In this document: piece after piece, positions 51,811-61,221 of the stretch
Position numbering within the stretch: position 1 is the stretch's first letter
Layout of the letters: each line of letters starts with the position of its first letter
Source: Planctomycetota bacterium
GTDB lineage: Bacteria; Planctomycetota; Planctomycetia; Pirellulales; Pirellulaceae
Length of the DNA stretch: 61,234 nucleotides
Reading direction: 5' to 3'
Assembly: GCA_027622275.1 (NCBI GenBank)
Contig: JAQBZB010000012.1
Coordinates: 1 to 61,234 of the forward strand
Made by a program: the position numbers and the translations under genes
Notes under the pieces: generated by a model
The model's input: the letters and a program-made list of their open reading frames with translations, nothing else
Told to the model about the DNA's origin: nothing
The model's database searches: none

Positions 51811-54393
51811 ATGCTAGAACTGATTCGCCCCTGGACGCTGCTGCTACTAGTCCCCGCCTTGCTGGTGCTGGGCTGGTACTTCGTGCGCTCGTTGAGCGAC
51901 TTTCCTCGTCCACAGCGAATCGTCTCCCTCGTTTCACGAACGCTGATCGTGTTGCTGTTGGCCCTTTCGCTCGCCGGGCTCACGTGGTTGCATACGACTC
52001 AGGAGCAATATGTCATCTTCCTGATCGATCAAAGCTTGAGTGTCGGCGATAACGGTGAACAAGCCGTGGACGAATTCCTCAAGCGGGCAGCGGAGACTCG
52101 GGGCGATCACAAGGTCGCGTATTTGCCGTTCGCCAGCCGCGTTGGAGCGATCCAAGAAGAACTGACGGAGCAGGACGAAACGAGCGTTGATGATCACAAT
52201 CCGATCGCGGCGGAAGAAAAGGCGTTAAGGGATGGAACGGACCTTGCCGCCGCGATCAAGACGGCGGCGGGGTACTTGCCGCCGGGATACATCCCGCATC
52301 TCGTGTTGTTGACGGACGGCAACGAGACCGCGGGCGATGCACTCGCCACCGCGGCGCGCAGTCGCGTTCCCATCTCGACCGTCCCGCTGCCGGCTCGCGC
52401 GGAGCCGGCAGTTCAAGTGTCGGAAGTCAATGTTCCCGCCGAAGTTCGCGAAGGGGAGCCGTTCTACGTGGAAGTGGTTATTCACGCGAACCATGATGAC
52501 GAAGGGTTGATCGAGGTTTATCGCGGCGACCACAAGGTGATTGGCGAGCAACGCGAACTGAAGACCGGCGAGAATCGGTTCCGCTTCCAACAGTCGATCG
52601 AACGTGATCGTCTGGCCGCGTTCAGCGTCCGTGTCTCGGGCCTCCAGGAAGACACACTCCTCGACAACAACATGGATTCGGGGTTGGTGTTCGCCGCCGG
52701 TAAGCCGCGCGTTCTGATCATCGAGAGCGACCCGACTCTCATCCGTGAACTCGCCTACGCCCTCGAAGACGAAGGCATACAAGCGGACGTCCGTCCACCG
52801 CAAGGGATGCCGACGACGCTTTCCGACTTGCAAAACTACGAGCTGGTGATTCTTTCGAATGTGCCGGCGACCGCGTTGACGCAGCAGCAAATGGAAATTG
52901 CGAGAACTTACGTCCAGGAACTCGGCGGCGGATTCATCATGCTGGGTGGCGAGCAATCGTTCGGGCTCGGTGGCTACTACAAAAGCACGCTCGAAGAGAT
53001 TCTCCCGGTTCGTAGCGACTTCGAGAAGGAACAGGAGAAGCCGTCGCTCGGCATGGTGCTCGTCATCGACAAGTCAGGCTCGATGGACGGCGACAAGATC
53101 GAGATGGCAAAGTCGGCTGCCCGCAGCGCGGCGGAGTTGCTCGGCCGGCGCGACCAAGTGGCGGTGCTGGCCTTTGACGGCGAGACGTACGTCATTAGCG
53201 AAATGCAATCCGCCAACAACAAAGGAAAAATCAGCGACGAGATCGCGCGGATCGACGCCGGTGGCGGAACGACGATGTACCCGGCGATGGAGATGGCGTT
53301 CGAGATGCTGATGGCCACGACCGCCAAGCTCAAGCATGTCATTCTGTTGACGGACGGCGTTTCGTCGCCCGGCGACTTCGAAGGCATGGCCCAACAAATG
53401 GTGTCGGCCAAGATGACGGTCTCGACCGTGGCGGTGGGCGAAGGCTCGGACACCGACCTGCTCGAAACGATCGCCCGCGTTGGCAAGGGGCGTTACTACT
53501 TCACCAGCGACGCCGCTCAAGTGCCGCAGATTTTCGCGAAAGAGACGGTCACGGCCAGTAAGTCCGCCATCGACGAACAACCGTTTATCCCGCAGGTGAT
53601 CCGCGCGACGCACGCACTGAAAGATATCAACATGGAGGATGCTCCGTTCCTGTTGGGCTACGTCATGACTCGCCCCAAGCCGACCAGCGAAGTGATTCTG
53701 GCGACCGAGAAAGGCGATCCGCTGTTAGCCTGGTGGCGTTACGGGCTCGGCATGACGGGAGCCTTTACGAGCGATGCCAAGAGCCGTTGGGCGGCGGAGT
53801 GGATGACATGGCCGGAGTTCGGCAAGTTCTGGACGCAAGTGATTCGCCACACGATGCGAAAGAGCGACGCACGCGGGATCATGGTGCAGGCCACGCGGCG
53901 AGGGAAGCAAGCTTCGCTGAGCGTCGACGCGGTCAATGACCTCGGCCAATTCCTGAACAATGCCGAGGTTGAGGTGACACTGATCGATCCGCAACTTCGT
54001 CACAAGAAATCGCTCATGCGGCAGACCGCGCCGGGGCGTTATGTAACCGACTTCGAGACGCCGAGATCCGGGGCGTATCATCTTGAAGTCGCGCTCAAAC
54101 AGAACGATCAAGTCATCTACCGTCAGTCTCGCGGCATGATGGTCGGCTACAGCGACGAGCTACGCATTCGTCCCACGAACGAAACGCTGTTGCGATCGAT
54201 CGCCGAGACCTCGGGCGGAACCTACGCTCTGGAAGCTGGAAACATCTTCGATCGTCCGAACGAATCCGCCAACCGCCCCACGCCATTGTGGCCTTACCTG
54301 TTGACCGCCGCTCTGGTCCTGTTCGTTCTGGACGTCGCGCTGCGAAGAATCGACTTCAGTTTGCACTGGCCACTCGCTCGGATGACGGTGTGA
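51811..54393 (+). CDS. Double-VWA membrane protein with GATase-like domain
   Basis: 860 aa. Two N-terminal helices (about 5-25 and 40-60) are followed by a first VWA with D73-x-S75-x-S77 (DQSLS), a beta domain, a glutamine-amidotransferase-like Rossmann domain (about 298-400, KPRVLIIESDPTLIRELAYA then VQELGGGFIMLGGEQSFGLG), a second VWA with D420-x-S422-x-S424 (VIDKSGSMDGDK), a beta region and a C-terminal helix. The amidotransferase domain lacks an obvious catalytic Cys in context, so it is probably structural. It is the last gene of the moxR operon. Proteins of this plan are common in planctomycetes next to batA. Confidence 0.9.
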   Translation: MLELIRPWTLLLLVPALLVLGWYFVRSLSDFPRPQRIVSLVSRTLIVLLLALSLAGLTWLHTTQEQYVIFLIDQSLSVGDNGEQAVDEFLKRAAETRGDHKVAYLPFASRVGAIQEELTEQDETSVDDHNPIAAEEKALRDGTDLAAAIKTAAGYLPPGYIPHLVLLTDGNETAGDALATAARSRVPISTVPLPARAEPAVQVSEVNVPAEVREGEPFYVEVVIHANHDDEGLIEVYRGDHKVIGEQRELKTGENRFRFQQSIERDRLAAFSVRVSGLQEDTLLDNNMDSGLVFAAGKPRVLIIESDPTLIRELAYALEDEGIQADVRPPQGMPTTLSDLQNYELVILSNVPATALTQQQMEIARTYVQELGGGFIMLGGEQSFGLGGYYKSTLEEILPVRSDFEKEQEKPSLGMVLVIDKSGSMDGDKIEMAKSAARSAAELLGRRDQVAVLAFDGETYVISEMQSANNKGKISDEIARIDAGGGTTMYPAMEMAFEMLMATTAKLKHVILLTDGVSSPGDFEGMAQQMVSAKMTVSTVAVGEGSDTDLLETIARVGKGRYYFTSDAAQVPQIFAKETVTASKSAIDEQPFIPQVIRATHALKDINMEDAPFLLGYVMTRPKPTSEVILATEKGDPLLAWWRYGLGMTGAFTSDAKSRWAAEWMTWPEFGKFWTQVIRHTMRKSDARGIMVQATRRGKQASLSVDAVNDLGQFLNNAEVEVTLIDPQLRHKKSLMRQTAPGRYVTDFETPRSGAYHLEVALKQNDQVIYRQSRGMMVGYSDELRIRPTNETLLRSIAETSGGTYALEAGNIFDRPNESANRPTPLWPYLLTAALVLFVLDVALRRIDFSLHWPLARMTV

Positions 54394-54431
54394 GGCGAGT
54401 GGCGGATAAAAACTTACCAACCGAAGGTTTT

Positions 54432-54534
54432 GGGAGGGTGAAGCTCCCGCTGAGCCGGTTCGGCAGGAGCCTCACCCTCCCCGTGACTCACCCTCCCCGT
54501 AACTCACCCTCCCCGTAACTCACCCTCCCCGTGA
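54432..54534. repeat. 50-bp palindrome followed by four 16-bp repeats
   Basis: GGGAGGGTGA (54432-54441) pairs perfectly with TCACCCTCCC (54472-54481), with inner GCTCC/GGAGC and GCCG/CGGC stems: a dispersed planctomycete-type hairpin. Its right arm has been amplified as CTCACCCTCCCCGTRA, four units in tandem at 54471, 54487, 54503 and 54519. It lies 40 bases after the operon end and may also act as a transcription barrier. The rest of the spacer to 54723 shows nothing else. Confidence 0.8.
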
Positions 54535-54723
54535 CTTTTCATCTGCCGCTCGTGTAACCATCCGCGGCCATCATTGGTTGCATGGTCGTTTCATGTCGCT
54601 GTCTGGCAAACAAACTAAGAGTCGTACGGCGGAAGCCTCCTCAGCCTTGCCGTTTGAAGGGCGGAAGCCGCGAGAGTAGACTACTTCGAGCAAACGCCTG
54701 CCACGCCCTTAAGGAGACGATCC

Positions 54724-56190
54724 ATGAACAAAACAATCTGGTTACAGTCCTGCGCCATGATTCTCTGTGCGACCTGCGCCGATCACCTCCAAGCGAATGA
54801 CGAAGCGTTCGACAAAGCGCAGCAAGTAGTGATCGAGGACGTAGATAGCCGCGCTGAGGAGTTGAAAGCCGTGAACCAGGCAATCTGGCAGTGGGCGGAG
54901 GTCGGGTTGGAAGAACATAAATCGAGTGGTCTGCTCATTCAGAAACTGCGCGACGCCGGGTTTGAACTCGAAACGGGAATTGCCGGGATGCCTACCGCTT
55001 TTGTCGCGAGTTACGGTCAGGGAAAGCCGGTGATCGGCATCCTGGCCGAGTACGACGCTTTGCCCGGAATGTCTCAGAAGGTCGTTCCGCAACGCGAGGC
55101 CGTCGAGGATGGCAAGCCCGGGCACGCCTGCGGGCACAGCGGACTGGGAACCGGTGCGTTGGGTGCGGTGCTGGCGGTTAAAGCGGCCATGGAAAAGCAT
55201 GAACTTCCCGGAACCATCCGGCTGTACGGCACGCCGGCCGAGGAAACGGTGATCGGCAAAGTCTATATGTCGCTCGCCGGCGTGTTCGATGATTTAGACA
55301 TCTGCTTGCACTGGCATCCCGGCACCAAGAATGAAGCCTGGTCAGGCAGCTCGAAGGCACTTGTCTCGGCGAAGTTCACCTTCGAGGGTACTCCCTCGCA
55401 CGCTTCGGTTAGTCCTTCGAGCGGCCGGAGCGCGTTGGATGCCGTGGAGTTGATGAACGTGGGCGCGAACTTCATGCGCGAGCACATCAAGGAAGACGCA
55501 CGGCTGCACTATGTGATCGTCAACGGCGGCGGCGCGCCCAACGTCGTGCCTCCGGAAGCGACCGTCTGGTATTTTTGCCGGGCCGACGCTCACGAAGATG
55601 TCGAATACAACTTCCGCTGGCTGCAGGATATCGCTGCTGGGGCTGCACAGATGACACGCACCAAGCTGAGCATGAAGATTGACACCGATTGTCACGAGAT
55701 CATCCCCAACGGGCCTTTGTCGCAATTGATCACGAGCAACCTGGAAAAAATCGGCCCGCCAGCGTTCAGCGAAGATGAGATTACTTTCGCGCGACGGCTC
55801 CAAGAACCACTCATCGCCCAATTTGGTAGCCGGTTCCCGCTGGCGATCGACGACCGCGTACATCGCGTCAGCAGCAATCCAGAACCAAGCAAGGGCTCGA
55901 CCGACGTCGGCGACATCAGCTGGCGCGTACCAACCGGCGGGCTGCGCACATCGTGTCTTCCAGCCGAAAGCCCCGGCCACAGTTGGCAAAACGTTGCCAG
56001 TATCGGGTCCACGATCGGCGAGAAGGGGACCATCTATGCCGCGAAAGCGCTAGCGGTCACGGCCATCCAGTTACTCGAAGATCCTGACGCTGTCGCCGCC
56101 GCCCGGGCCGACTGGAAACAACGCATGGACGGAAAGAAGTACTTCACGTTCATCCCCAACGGCCAAGAGCCTCCGAAGCAGATTCGATAA
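54724..56190 (+). CDS. Exported M20-family amidohydrolase (AbgB-like)
   Basis: 488 aa, AAGGAG upstream. A signal peptide (residues 1-24, WLQSCAMILCATCADHLQA) precedes the M20D catalytic domain. Metal-site motifs: GHACGHSGLGTG with Cys136/His138, the EE pair 173-174 in GTPAEETVIGK, and HWHPG. The dimerisation domain begins SAKFTFEGTPSHASVSP. Closest described relatives are p-aminobenzoyl-glutamate hydrolase subunit B and indole-acetyl-amino-acid hydrolases, so it probably cleaves an N-acyl amino acid amide outside the cytoplasm. The substrate is not readable from the sequence. The 300-base spacer and separate ribosome-binding site imply its own transcript. Confidence 0.88.
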   Translation: MNKTIWLQSCAMILCATCADHLQANDEAFDKAQQVVIEDVDSRAEELKAVNQAIWQWAEVGLEEHKSSGLLIQKLRDAGFELETGIAGMPTAFVASYGQGKPVIGILAEYDALPGMSQKVVPQREAVEDGKPGHACGHSGLGTGALGAVLAVKAAMEKHELPGTIRLYGTPAEETVIGKVYMSLAGVFDDLDICLHWHPGTKNEAWSGSSKALVSAKFTFEGTPSHASVSPSSGRSALDAVELMNVGANFMREHIKEDARLHYVIVNGGGAPNVVPPEATVWYFCRADAHEDVEYNFRWLQDIAAGAAQMTRTKLSMKIDTDCHEIIPNGPLSQLITSNLEKIGPPAFSEDEITFARRLQEPLIAQFGSRFPLAIDDRVHRVSSNPEPSKGSTDVGDISWRVPTGGLRTSCLPAESPGHSWQNVASIGSTIGEKGTIYAAKALAVTAIQLLEDPDAVAAARADWKQRMDGKKYFTFIPNGQEPPKQIR

Positions 56191-56243
56191 TGACTTAGTG
56201 ACGCGATCAAAACCGAATCGTCGATCACGGAAGTCGTTACCAG

Positions 56244-57482
56244 CTACTTGTCGCGACGGTTCGGCTGGCTCCACTTGAGCCTAGCGATGAATGTGCTACC
56301 GTCGGCACCGCGCTCGTGCGGTTTGCCGTTGGTAATGTACTCCGAATCGGTCACCCACGTTTCATGCTGGTTGACCGTGGCGACTCCGAAGTTCCCCAAC
56401 ATGACTCCACGCTCGGGGATCAACACCTTCTCCGTTTCGCGAAGAACCGTCATGCGTTCCACGTCGACACGCGCGACAAAAAGCGGTGCCCGGTTGCGCA
56501 CGATGTGGTCATTGTTCGCACCGCGTCTGGTGTAAGACAGAAAGAGTCCGTCACTGTGCGTGACCCAATGCTGCTGCGTGTTGTAGCTTCCCAATTCACC
56601 GCCATCATCGAACATCCAGGGCTTGATCGCGTCGAAATGTAATCCGTCGTCACTGGAAGTGACGTAGCCGCGAATATCGTTTCGCAACGTGAGGTAATAC
56701 TTCCCGCGAAAACGAGTCAGCGAAGGTTCCACCAGACCGCGGACTTCGTTCAGCCGCAACTCGTCGCCGTGTGTCAAGTACTTCATCGTGACGCCGTCGA
56801 AGGACGCGTGGACGACGGTGACGGAATAAGGACCTTCTTGCGGACCTTGATAATACAGCGGCAATAGTATCGAGCCGTCCTCTTGAACAAGCCACTGAAC
56901 ACAGCCGGGTGCAACCTGATGAAACTGGCCGTCGCCGCCCACCGGCATGTCGAGCGTCTTCCAGGCCGTCCAGGCGTCGGACTTCGGATCGTAGACGGCA
57001 AAGGCGGCGTCATACGATCTTGGCTTATCCATTAACTGAACGCCCGCCTGGTTGTAACGCAGCTGGGTGCCGATGGCGAGAATGCGTCCGCTCCGTGCGT
57101 GCCAGCCAGGAGTCACATCGCAAACGCCAATCGTTTCAGAATTCTCTCCTTGTCGCCATTCGAGTGGCTTCGGCAGAACGGGTTTCGTCCAGTTCTGTCC
57201 AAGATCCTGGGAGGTCATGTAGTACAGACCGGAATAGTGGTCGCTCGCCGCGAGGTGCTTTTGAAGCGTCAGTACGACGAGAGGATTACCATCGTGGCCC
57301 AAGTCGGGTGCCGAGGCAACGCGGGGATGAAACCAACAATAGTCGGGACTCAGTTCCTGGAGAGCCACGTCCAGTTGGACTTGAAAGTCGACTGCGGGCT
57401 CGATCGCGTCAACAGCGTTGGACAGCGTGGCGGCGATCAGCCAGCCGACAATACCCGCCCGATAAACGATTGACATGCTCAT
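56244..57482 (-). CDS. Exported sialidase-like (BNR repeat) protein
   Basis: 412 aa from ATG 57482 (the frame begins at TTG 57494, and ATG 57476 is also possible; none has a good ribosome-binding site). A signal peptide (IVGWLIAATLSNAVDA) is followed by a six-bladed propeller: Asp-box motifs TSQDLGQNWTKP and TSSDDGLHFDA and the strand pattern of exo-alpha-sialidases are visible. Whether the Arg triad of true sialidases is present cannot be decided from sequence alone; many planctomycete members probably act on other glycans. It ends 53 bases from the convergent M20 gene. Confidence 0.8.
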   Translation of the reverse strand: MSMSIVYRAGIVGWLIAATLSNAVDAIEPAVDFQVQLDVALQELSPDYCWFHPRVASAPDLGHDGNPLVVLTLQKHLAASDHYSGLYYMTSQDLGQNWTKPVLPKPLEWRQGENSETIGVCDVTPGWHARSGRILAIGTQLRYNQAGVQLMDKPRSYDAAFAVYDPKSDAWTAWKTLDMPVGGDGQFHQVAPGCVQWLVQEDGSILLPLYYQGPQEGPYSVTVVHASFDGVTMKYLTHGDELRLNEVRGLVEPSLTRFRGKYYLTLRNDIRGYVTSSDDGLHFDAIKPWMFDDGGELGSYNTQQHWVTHSDGLFLSYTRRGANNDHIVRNRAPLFVARVDVERMTVLRETEKVLIPERGVMLGNFGVATVNQHETWVTDSEYITNGKPHERGADGSTFIARLKWSQPNRRDK

Positions 57483-57650
57483 GAGTGAACGCAAAGACCG
57501 CAGGTTAAGTGAAGGAACTATCTGATTGAATACTATGGTCGTTACGCGAGGTGGTGTCGATATGCGATTTGGTCAACACGTAGAATTCTCTTGATCGTGC
57601 CTGCCGCGGCGTCCACAATGATGGACCTTGTCCACCACCGGGAGATGCTG

Positions 57651-58652
57651 ATGCTCAAACATTCGGTCGATGGGTCCACGATCCACATTGAAACCGACGC
57701 CTTGAAAGCCCAGATCCACACCGAAGGATATACTTCCGGGGTGGCGAGCGGCACGCTGCTGGACAAGAAGACGGGCGCGACCGACTTGGGATTCGGCCTG
57801 CACATTGCCGACTTTCTGCTGGAGCCCGGCGCTCCCGACCAGCCCACTCCGGCGGGACAGTACCAGTACGGAGCCGCCGCACCGGTTCACGGCAACATCG
57901 CCAAACGGTATGTGGAAGGCCCTCAAATCTGTACCCAGGCCAAGAAGCTGCCGTATGAGATCATCGAGGGCGACGGTTTCTTGGCCGTCAGTCAATGGTT
58001 CACCTGGCATCAGGCATACGCGCCTCACAAGGCCGGATCGAAGTGGGAGCAGATTCTGATCTTTCCGGAAAAGACCCGCTACTTCTTGAGTTCCGACCGC
58101 ATCACAACCGTCAACGAGTGCGACGAGTTGTTCATGCGGATCGATATGCCGGGCCACATTCGGCACAACGCGGGCGATACGTTTGAGCACATTTACTTGA
58201 GCTACGAAGGAGCGTTTCTGACGTCGGTTGATTTCAAATACGACTTCGCGCCGGATGAGCACTACCTCTATCGCCGCGATGCCGAGCGGCGGGCACTGGA
58301 TCGCTTCATTCGCGCTTATCAAGTCAAGCACATGGGCACTCCGGGACCGTGGCTAGCCGGCATGACACTCGAACCCGCGGACGTCTATCAGGCCTGGTGC
58401 CATCAGCGAGGTTACGTCTGCATGATTCAAGAAATCGGCGGCCGAGAGACCAAGCCTGGCGATACGTTCGGCGCGGCCTACGCGGTGGGCTGGTTCGACA
58501 ATCTGCAAGACATGCATCTCGCGTATGACAAGTATCGCGGCACCAGCGGTTGGCAACTCAAGAAGGCCGGCGGCAAGGTACAGTTTGTCGGTGTCCAACA
58601 GAAAGATGTGCCGCCGGTTACTCGCACGACCAAAGCGCCGGCCAACTCGTAG
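57651..58652 (+). CDS. Unassigned beta-rich protein
   Basis: 333 aa from ATG 57651, six bases after GGGAG; an upstream TTG frame begins at 57591. No signal peptide and no membrane helix. The composition and alternating strands (IHIETDALKAQIHTEGYTSG, FEHIYLSYEGAFLTSVDFKY) suggest a beta-sandwich enzyme such as a galactose-mutarotase-like fold. Conserved-looking aromatic and acidic residues occur in QWFTWHQAYAPHKAGSKWEQ and in the segment starting PGPWLAGMTLEPADVYQAWC. No family can be named. It is divergent from the sialidase-like gene, so they may share a regulatory region, consistent with a role in sugar degradation, but this is inference. Confidence 0.75.
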   Translation: MLKHSVDGSTIHIETDALKAQIHTEGYTSGVASGTLLDKKTGATDLGFGLHIADFLLEPGAPDQPTPAGQYQYGAAAPVHGNIAKRYVEGPQICTQAKKLPYEIIEGDGFLAVSQWFTWHQAYAPHKAGSKWEQILIFPEKTRYFLSSDRITTVNECDELFMRIDMPGHIRHNAGDTFEHIYLSYEGAFLTSVDFKYDFAPDEHYLYRRDAERRALDRFIRAYQVKHMGTPGPWLAGMTLEPADVYQAWCHQRGYVCMIQEIGGRETKPGDTFGAAYAVGWFDNLQDMHLAYDKYRGTSGWQLKKAGGKVQFVGVQQKDVPPVTRTTKAPANS

Positions 58653-58768
58653 AGCCGTATTGAGGCCACATTCCGGTAAACTCGGGGGAAGGTGTCAGCG
58701 ATCGTTGATCTCATCAGTGCGAGGAACATGCCGGTCATGCCGGGGTCGAGCAGAGCGACTTGCTCTTG

Positions 58769-59233
58769 CTAATTCACGGTGACGTCTACTCCCTTGGGAA
58801 CGGCGAACCATTCCTCCCGCAGCACGCGGCAGAAACAATCGCTGGTGGAACCCCACAACGAGGCATCTTCGTAGAATATCAACCGACGGCCACCCGCGCG
58901 AGCGGTCCACACGCGAGGCTGGTGATCGTCTATGTGACCTTCCCAGACGATTTGCACCAAATCTTCCCGCTCGAAATCCACTGCGTCCGCCGGATCAACC
59001 GTCGCACCGGGAAACGCCGCTCGCAGTTCTGCGGGGCTCTGAAAGATCTGGACGTTGCCAGACGTAGGGAAGTCCTTCGGCTGAGGAAGTTTCACATCGA
59101 CGTGCCGCACGAGACGCGCGACGGATGGATGCAGATAGAAATGCATCCCGGTGGCCGTAACGGCCAGGACGACAGCCAAGGAGGACCAATTCACGAGTCG
59201 ACGCTTCACGGAAAAACCTCGTGTGAACTGCAT
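58769..59233 (-). CDS. Uncharacterised membrane-anchored protein
   Basis: 154 aa, with GGAGATCGGCA before the ATG. One membrane helix near the N-terminus (LVNWSSLAVVLAVTATGMHF), so the remaining 115 residues face the periplasm. They contain KDFPTSGNVQIFQSPAELRA and a beta-rich end with SLWGSTSDCFCRVLREEWFA carrying two Cys. No known family is apparent. Only 12 bases separate it from the 590-aa gene upstream, so they form an operon. Confidence 0.7.
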   Translation of the reverse strand: MQFTRGFSVKRRLVNWSSLAVVLAVTATGMHFYLHPSVARLVRHVDVKLPQPKDFPTSGNVQIFQSPAELRAAFPGATVDPADAVDFEREDLVQIVWEGHIDDHQPRVWTARAGGRRLIFYEDASLWGSTSDCFCRVLREEWFAVPKGVDVTVN

Positions 59234-59245
59234 TGCCGATCTCCG

Positions 59246-61018
59246 TTACTCGCGCCGCTTCAGTGGGACCGTGAAGTCGTTGACCACTTTCTGCGAGATC
59301 ACTCGGCCTCCGGACAGACGCTCGTCGACCACGCGGGTGTGGAAGATCAGGCGGTCGTCGCGAATGTTGTGCGTCACGTGGTTCTCGATTCGCGTCCTAA
59401 CGTGAACTACGACTTTGGCCTCGGCCGACATCTTCATATACATCTCGGTGGTTCCCTTCACCGGGACGTAGATTCCGCGTACGTGCAAGCCCTTTGATAG
59501 CTCGTGATCGGGCATCATCTGATAGCCGAATTCACCTTTGTAGACCTCGATGCGAATGTTGCCCAACGGGCTTTTGCCAGCCGGAGTCCAACTGCCGACG
59601 AAAAGTTCTTCCCGCCGAGGTTGGGGCTGCGGGGCGGGCGGCGTGTCGATGACGGGAATCGTGGCGCGCAGGATGTCGCCCGCCCGCCCGAGGATCTTCT
59701 TGGCTCTGGCACCGGTTTGCTCGTCGGGAAACGTGAGGAGCGAGCTGTTGCTGAGTTCGAAGTTCACCTGATGAGCCAGGCGGTTCGCCTCTCCGCGCTC
59801 GTCTTTGCGGAGAAACTTCTCGGCGTCCGAGACCATCGTCTCGTAGTCGTCCAAGACCTTTCTGGCGTTCGCCAGACGGCCCAGGCCCTCAAGCTCCTCG
59901 ACAACCTCGCGGCCGCGAGCCGTCGTGAGCCGGTCGCGGCGGCTCAGGCCTTTTTCGATGACGCTCAGGGCGTAGTCGTAATCGCGCCGCTCGATCCGCT
60001 CGCGAGCGACCAGAGCAGCGCCCAGGGCAAATTCCAAGTCCTCGTCGAAGGCTTCGGGGAACTTTTCGCGAGCCCGGGCGATGTCGCCTTCGAACTCTCG
60101 TAACGTACTGCTGTACTCCACGATCTTGTCGATGATGTCGCCGTCCCGAGCGTCCAAGCCGGCCAACACCAAGGCGACGCGGGCCTGTTGAGCGGCAACT
60201 TCGGCGTCCGCCCACTTGCCACGTCGGATCGAGTCGCGGATGCGGGAAATCAACTCCCCGGCACGGCGCAATGCGTTCTGCTGGCTCGCACGGTCGTAAG
60301 TCCCTAGAGCCGCCTTGTCACCTTTGTTCTTGATCGCCTCGGCCACAAGCGCGTCGTGCAGGAAGGATGCGAATCCCGAGCCAATGACCCCTCCGGCCGT
60401 CGCCAGTAGAAGACCACCGGGCGGCCCACCGATCACGTGACCGATGACGCCACCAACCACCACGCCCGCCGTTTGACCGGTCGAGGCGACTATGCCCGAT
60501 AACAAAGCGTTGGACGTTTCCTGCATCGCACCGATTCCGTCACCGTGGTAGATCGACGAGCCAATCAATACGACGTTGCCAAATGTGTCGATCCACCCCA
60601 GCCACTTGCCGTATCCGGACAGGTCGTCGCCTGCTTGACGCATGTCGCGAAGCAGTTTCTCGCCCTGCTCGCGTGTGGTTCCGTAATCATTACGGATTAG
60701 GACAACCATGAACTTTCGGCCCTTGGCGAGGCTTTTACCAGCGGGCTCCAGCGCGTTGGCGATCGGTCCCAGGTTTGAGTTGACGTCAGAACCCATGAAC
60801 AGGACGAAATCGTCGATCAGTCCTGGATTCAACTGATGTGGCATCCGGGGCGGGCCAGCCAGAACCGTTGGCTCGCGGGCGGGAACCGAGTCGGTCGACG
60901 GAGTCGGTACGAGGTACGTATCGCCTGCGACTTGCTCGCCAATCAGTAACGGCTTCTCTTCTGCCACAGCCACAGCCGCGTATCCCAGAATCAGCAATAT
61001 GGTCAGACTGTATTTCAC
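59246..61018 (-). CDS. Exported protein with Gly-zipper and helical repeats
   Basis: 590 aa, GTG start at 61018 overlapping the stop of the upstream frame as GTGA. A signal peptide (YSLTILLILGYAAVAVAEE) leads to a helical domain, then a glycine-zipper stretch (about 170-240, GQTAGVVVGGVIGHVIGGPP, then GGLLLATAGGVIGSG) that may insert in a membrane. Residues about 250-470 are TPR-like helices (RIRDSIRRGKWADAEVAAQQ). The C-terminal 120 residues form a beta domain with FVGSWTPAGKSPLGNIRIEV, like a small lipocalin/META-type barrel. No family recognised. It is coupled to the neighbouring genes. Confidence 0.75.
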   Translation of the reverse strand: MKYSLTILLILGYAAVAVAEEKPLLIGEQVAGDTYLVPTPSTDSVPAREPTVLAGPPRMPHQLNPGLIDDFVLFMGSDVNSNLGPIANALEPAGKSLAKGRKFMVVLIRNDYGTTREQGEKLLRDMRQAGDDLSGYGKWLGWIDTFGNVVLIGSSIYHGDGIGAMQETSNALLSGIVASTGQTAGVVVGGVIGHVIGGPPGGLLLATAGGVIGSGFASFLHDALVAEAIKNKGDKAALGTYDRASQQNALRRAGELISRIRDSIRRGKWADAEVAAQQARVALVLAGLDARDGDIIDKIVEYSSTLREFEGDIARAREKFPEAFDEDLEFALGAALVARERIERRDYDYALSVIEKGLSRRDRLTTARGREVVEELEGLGRLANARKVLDDYETMVSDAEKFLRKDERGEANRLAHQVNFELSNSSLLTFPDEQTGARAKKILGRAGDILRATIPVIDTPPAPQPQPRREELFVGSWTPAGKSPLGNIRIEVYKGEFGYQMMPDHELSKGLHVRGIYVPVKGTTEMYMKMSAEAKVVVHVRTRIENHVTHNIRDDRLIFHTRVVDERLSGGRVISQKVVNDFTVPLKRRE

Positions 61019-61164
61019 GGTAGCGACTCCTCACGAACCATGGGCCGTCGGTTCTGTTCCAGATATTTATGAGCCCCAGCGTAGCTCACGAAGTCGATCC
61101 GCCGCACCGTCTGCGAACCATCGCCGCCGACCAGCAGGCTGAGGAAACCGTTGGCGCTGCCCAT
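61015..61164 (-). CDS. Short coupled ORF at the window edge
   Basis: 49 aa, MGSANGFLSLLVGGDGSQTV then RRIDFVSYAGAHKYLEQNRR, ending with a TGA that overlaps the start of the next gene (GTGA). Codon composition resembles a real gene, and the overlap indicates translation. The same frame has a stop at about 61195, so either the gene is this short or it is the tail of a frameshifted longer one whose start lies past the window. It has no family features. Confidence 0.45.
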   Translation of the reverse strand: MGSANGFLSLLVGGDGSQTVRRIDFVSYAGAHKYLEQNRRPMVREESLP

Positions 61165-61201
61165 TGGTGTCAGCGACGGTCTTAAGTTTGGTCAATAGCC
61201 G

Positions 61202-61221
61202 ATTTCAAAACATTTTGAAAT
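61202..61221. repeat. AT-rich palindrome
   Basis: ATTTCAAAA (61202-61210) and TTTTGAAAT (61213-61221) are perfect inverted arms with a 2-base centre. Such a site can be an operator or a terminator core; the position just upstream of the last open frame allows the former. Confidence 0.4.

Noticed and set aside
54471-54534. Possible CRISPR array
   Set aside because: Units are 16 bp and directly adjacent with no spacers; they derive from the arm of the neighbouring palindrome. No cas genes.
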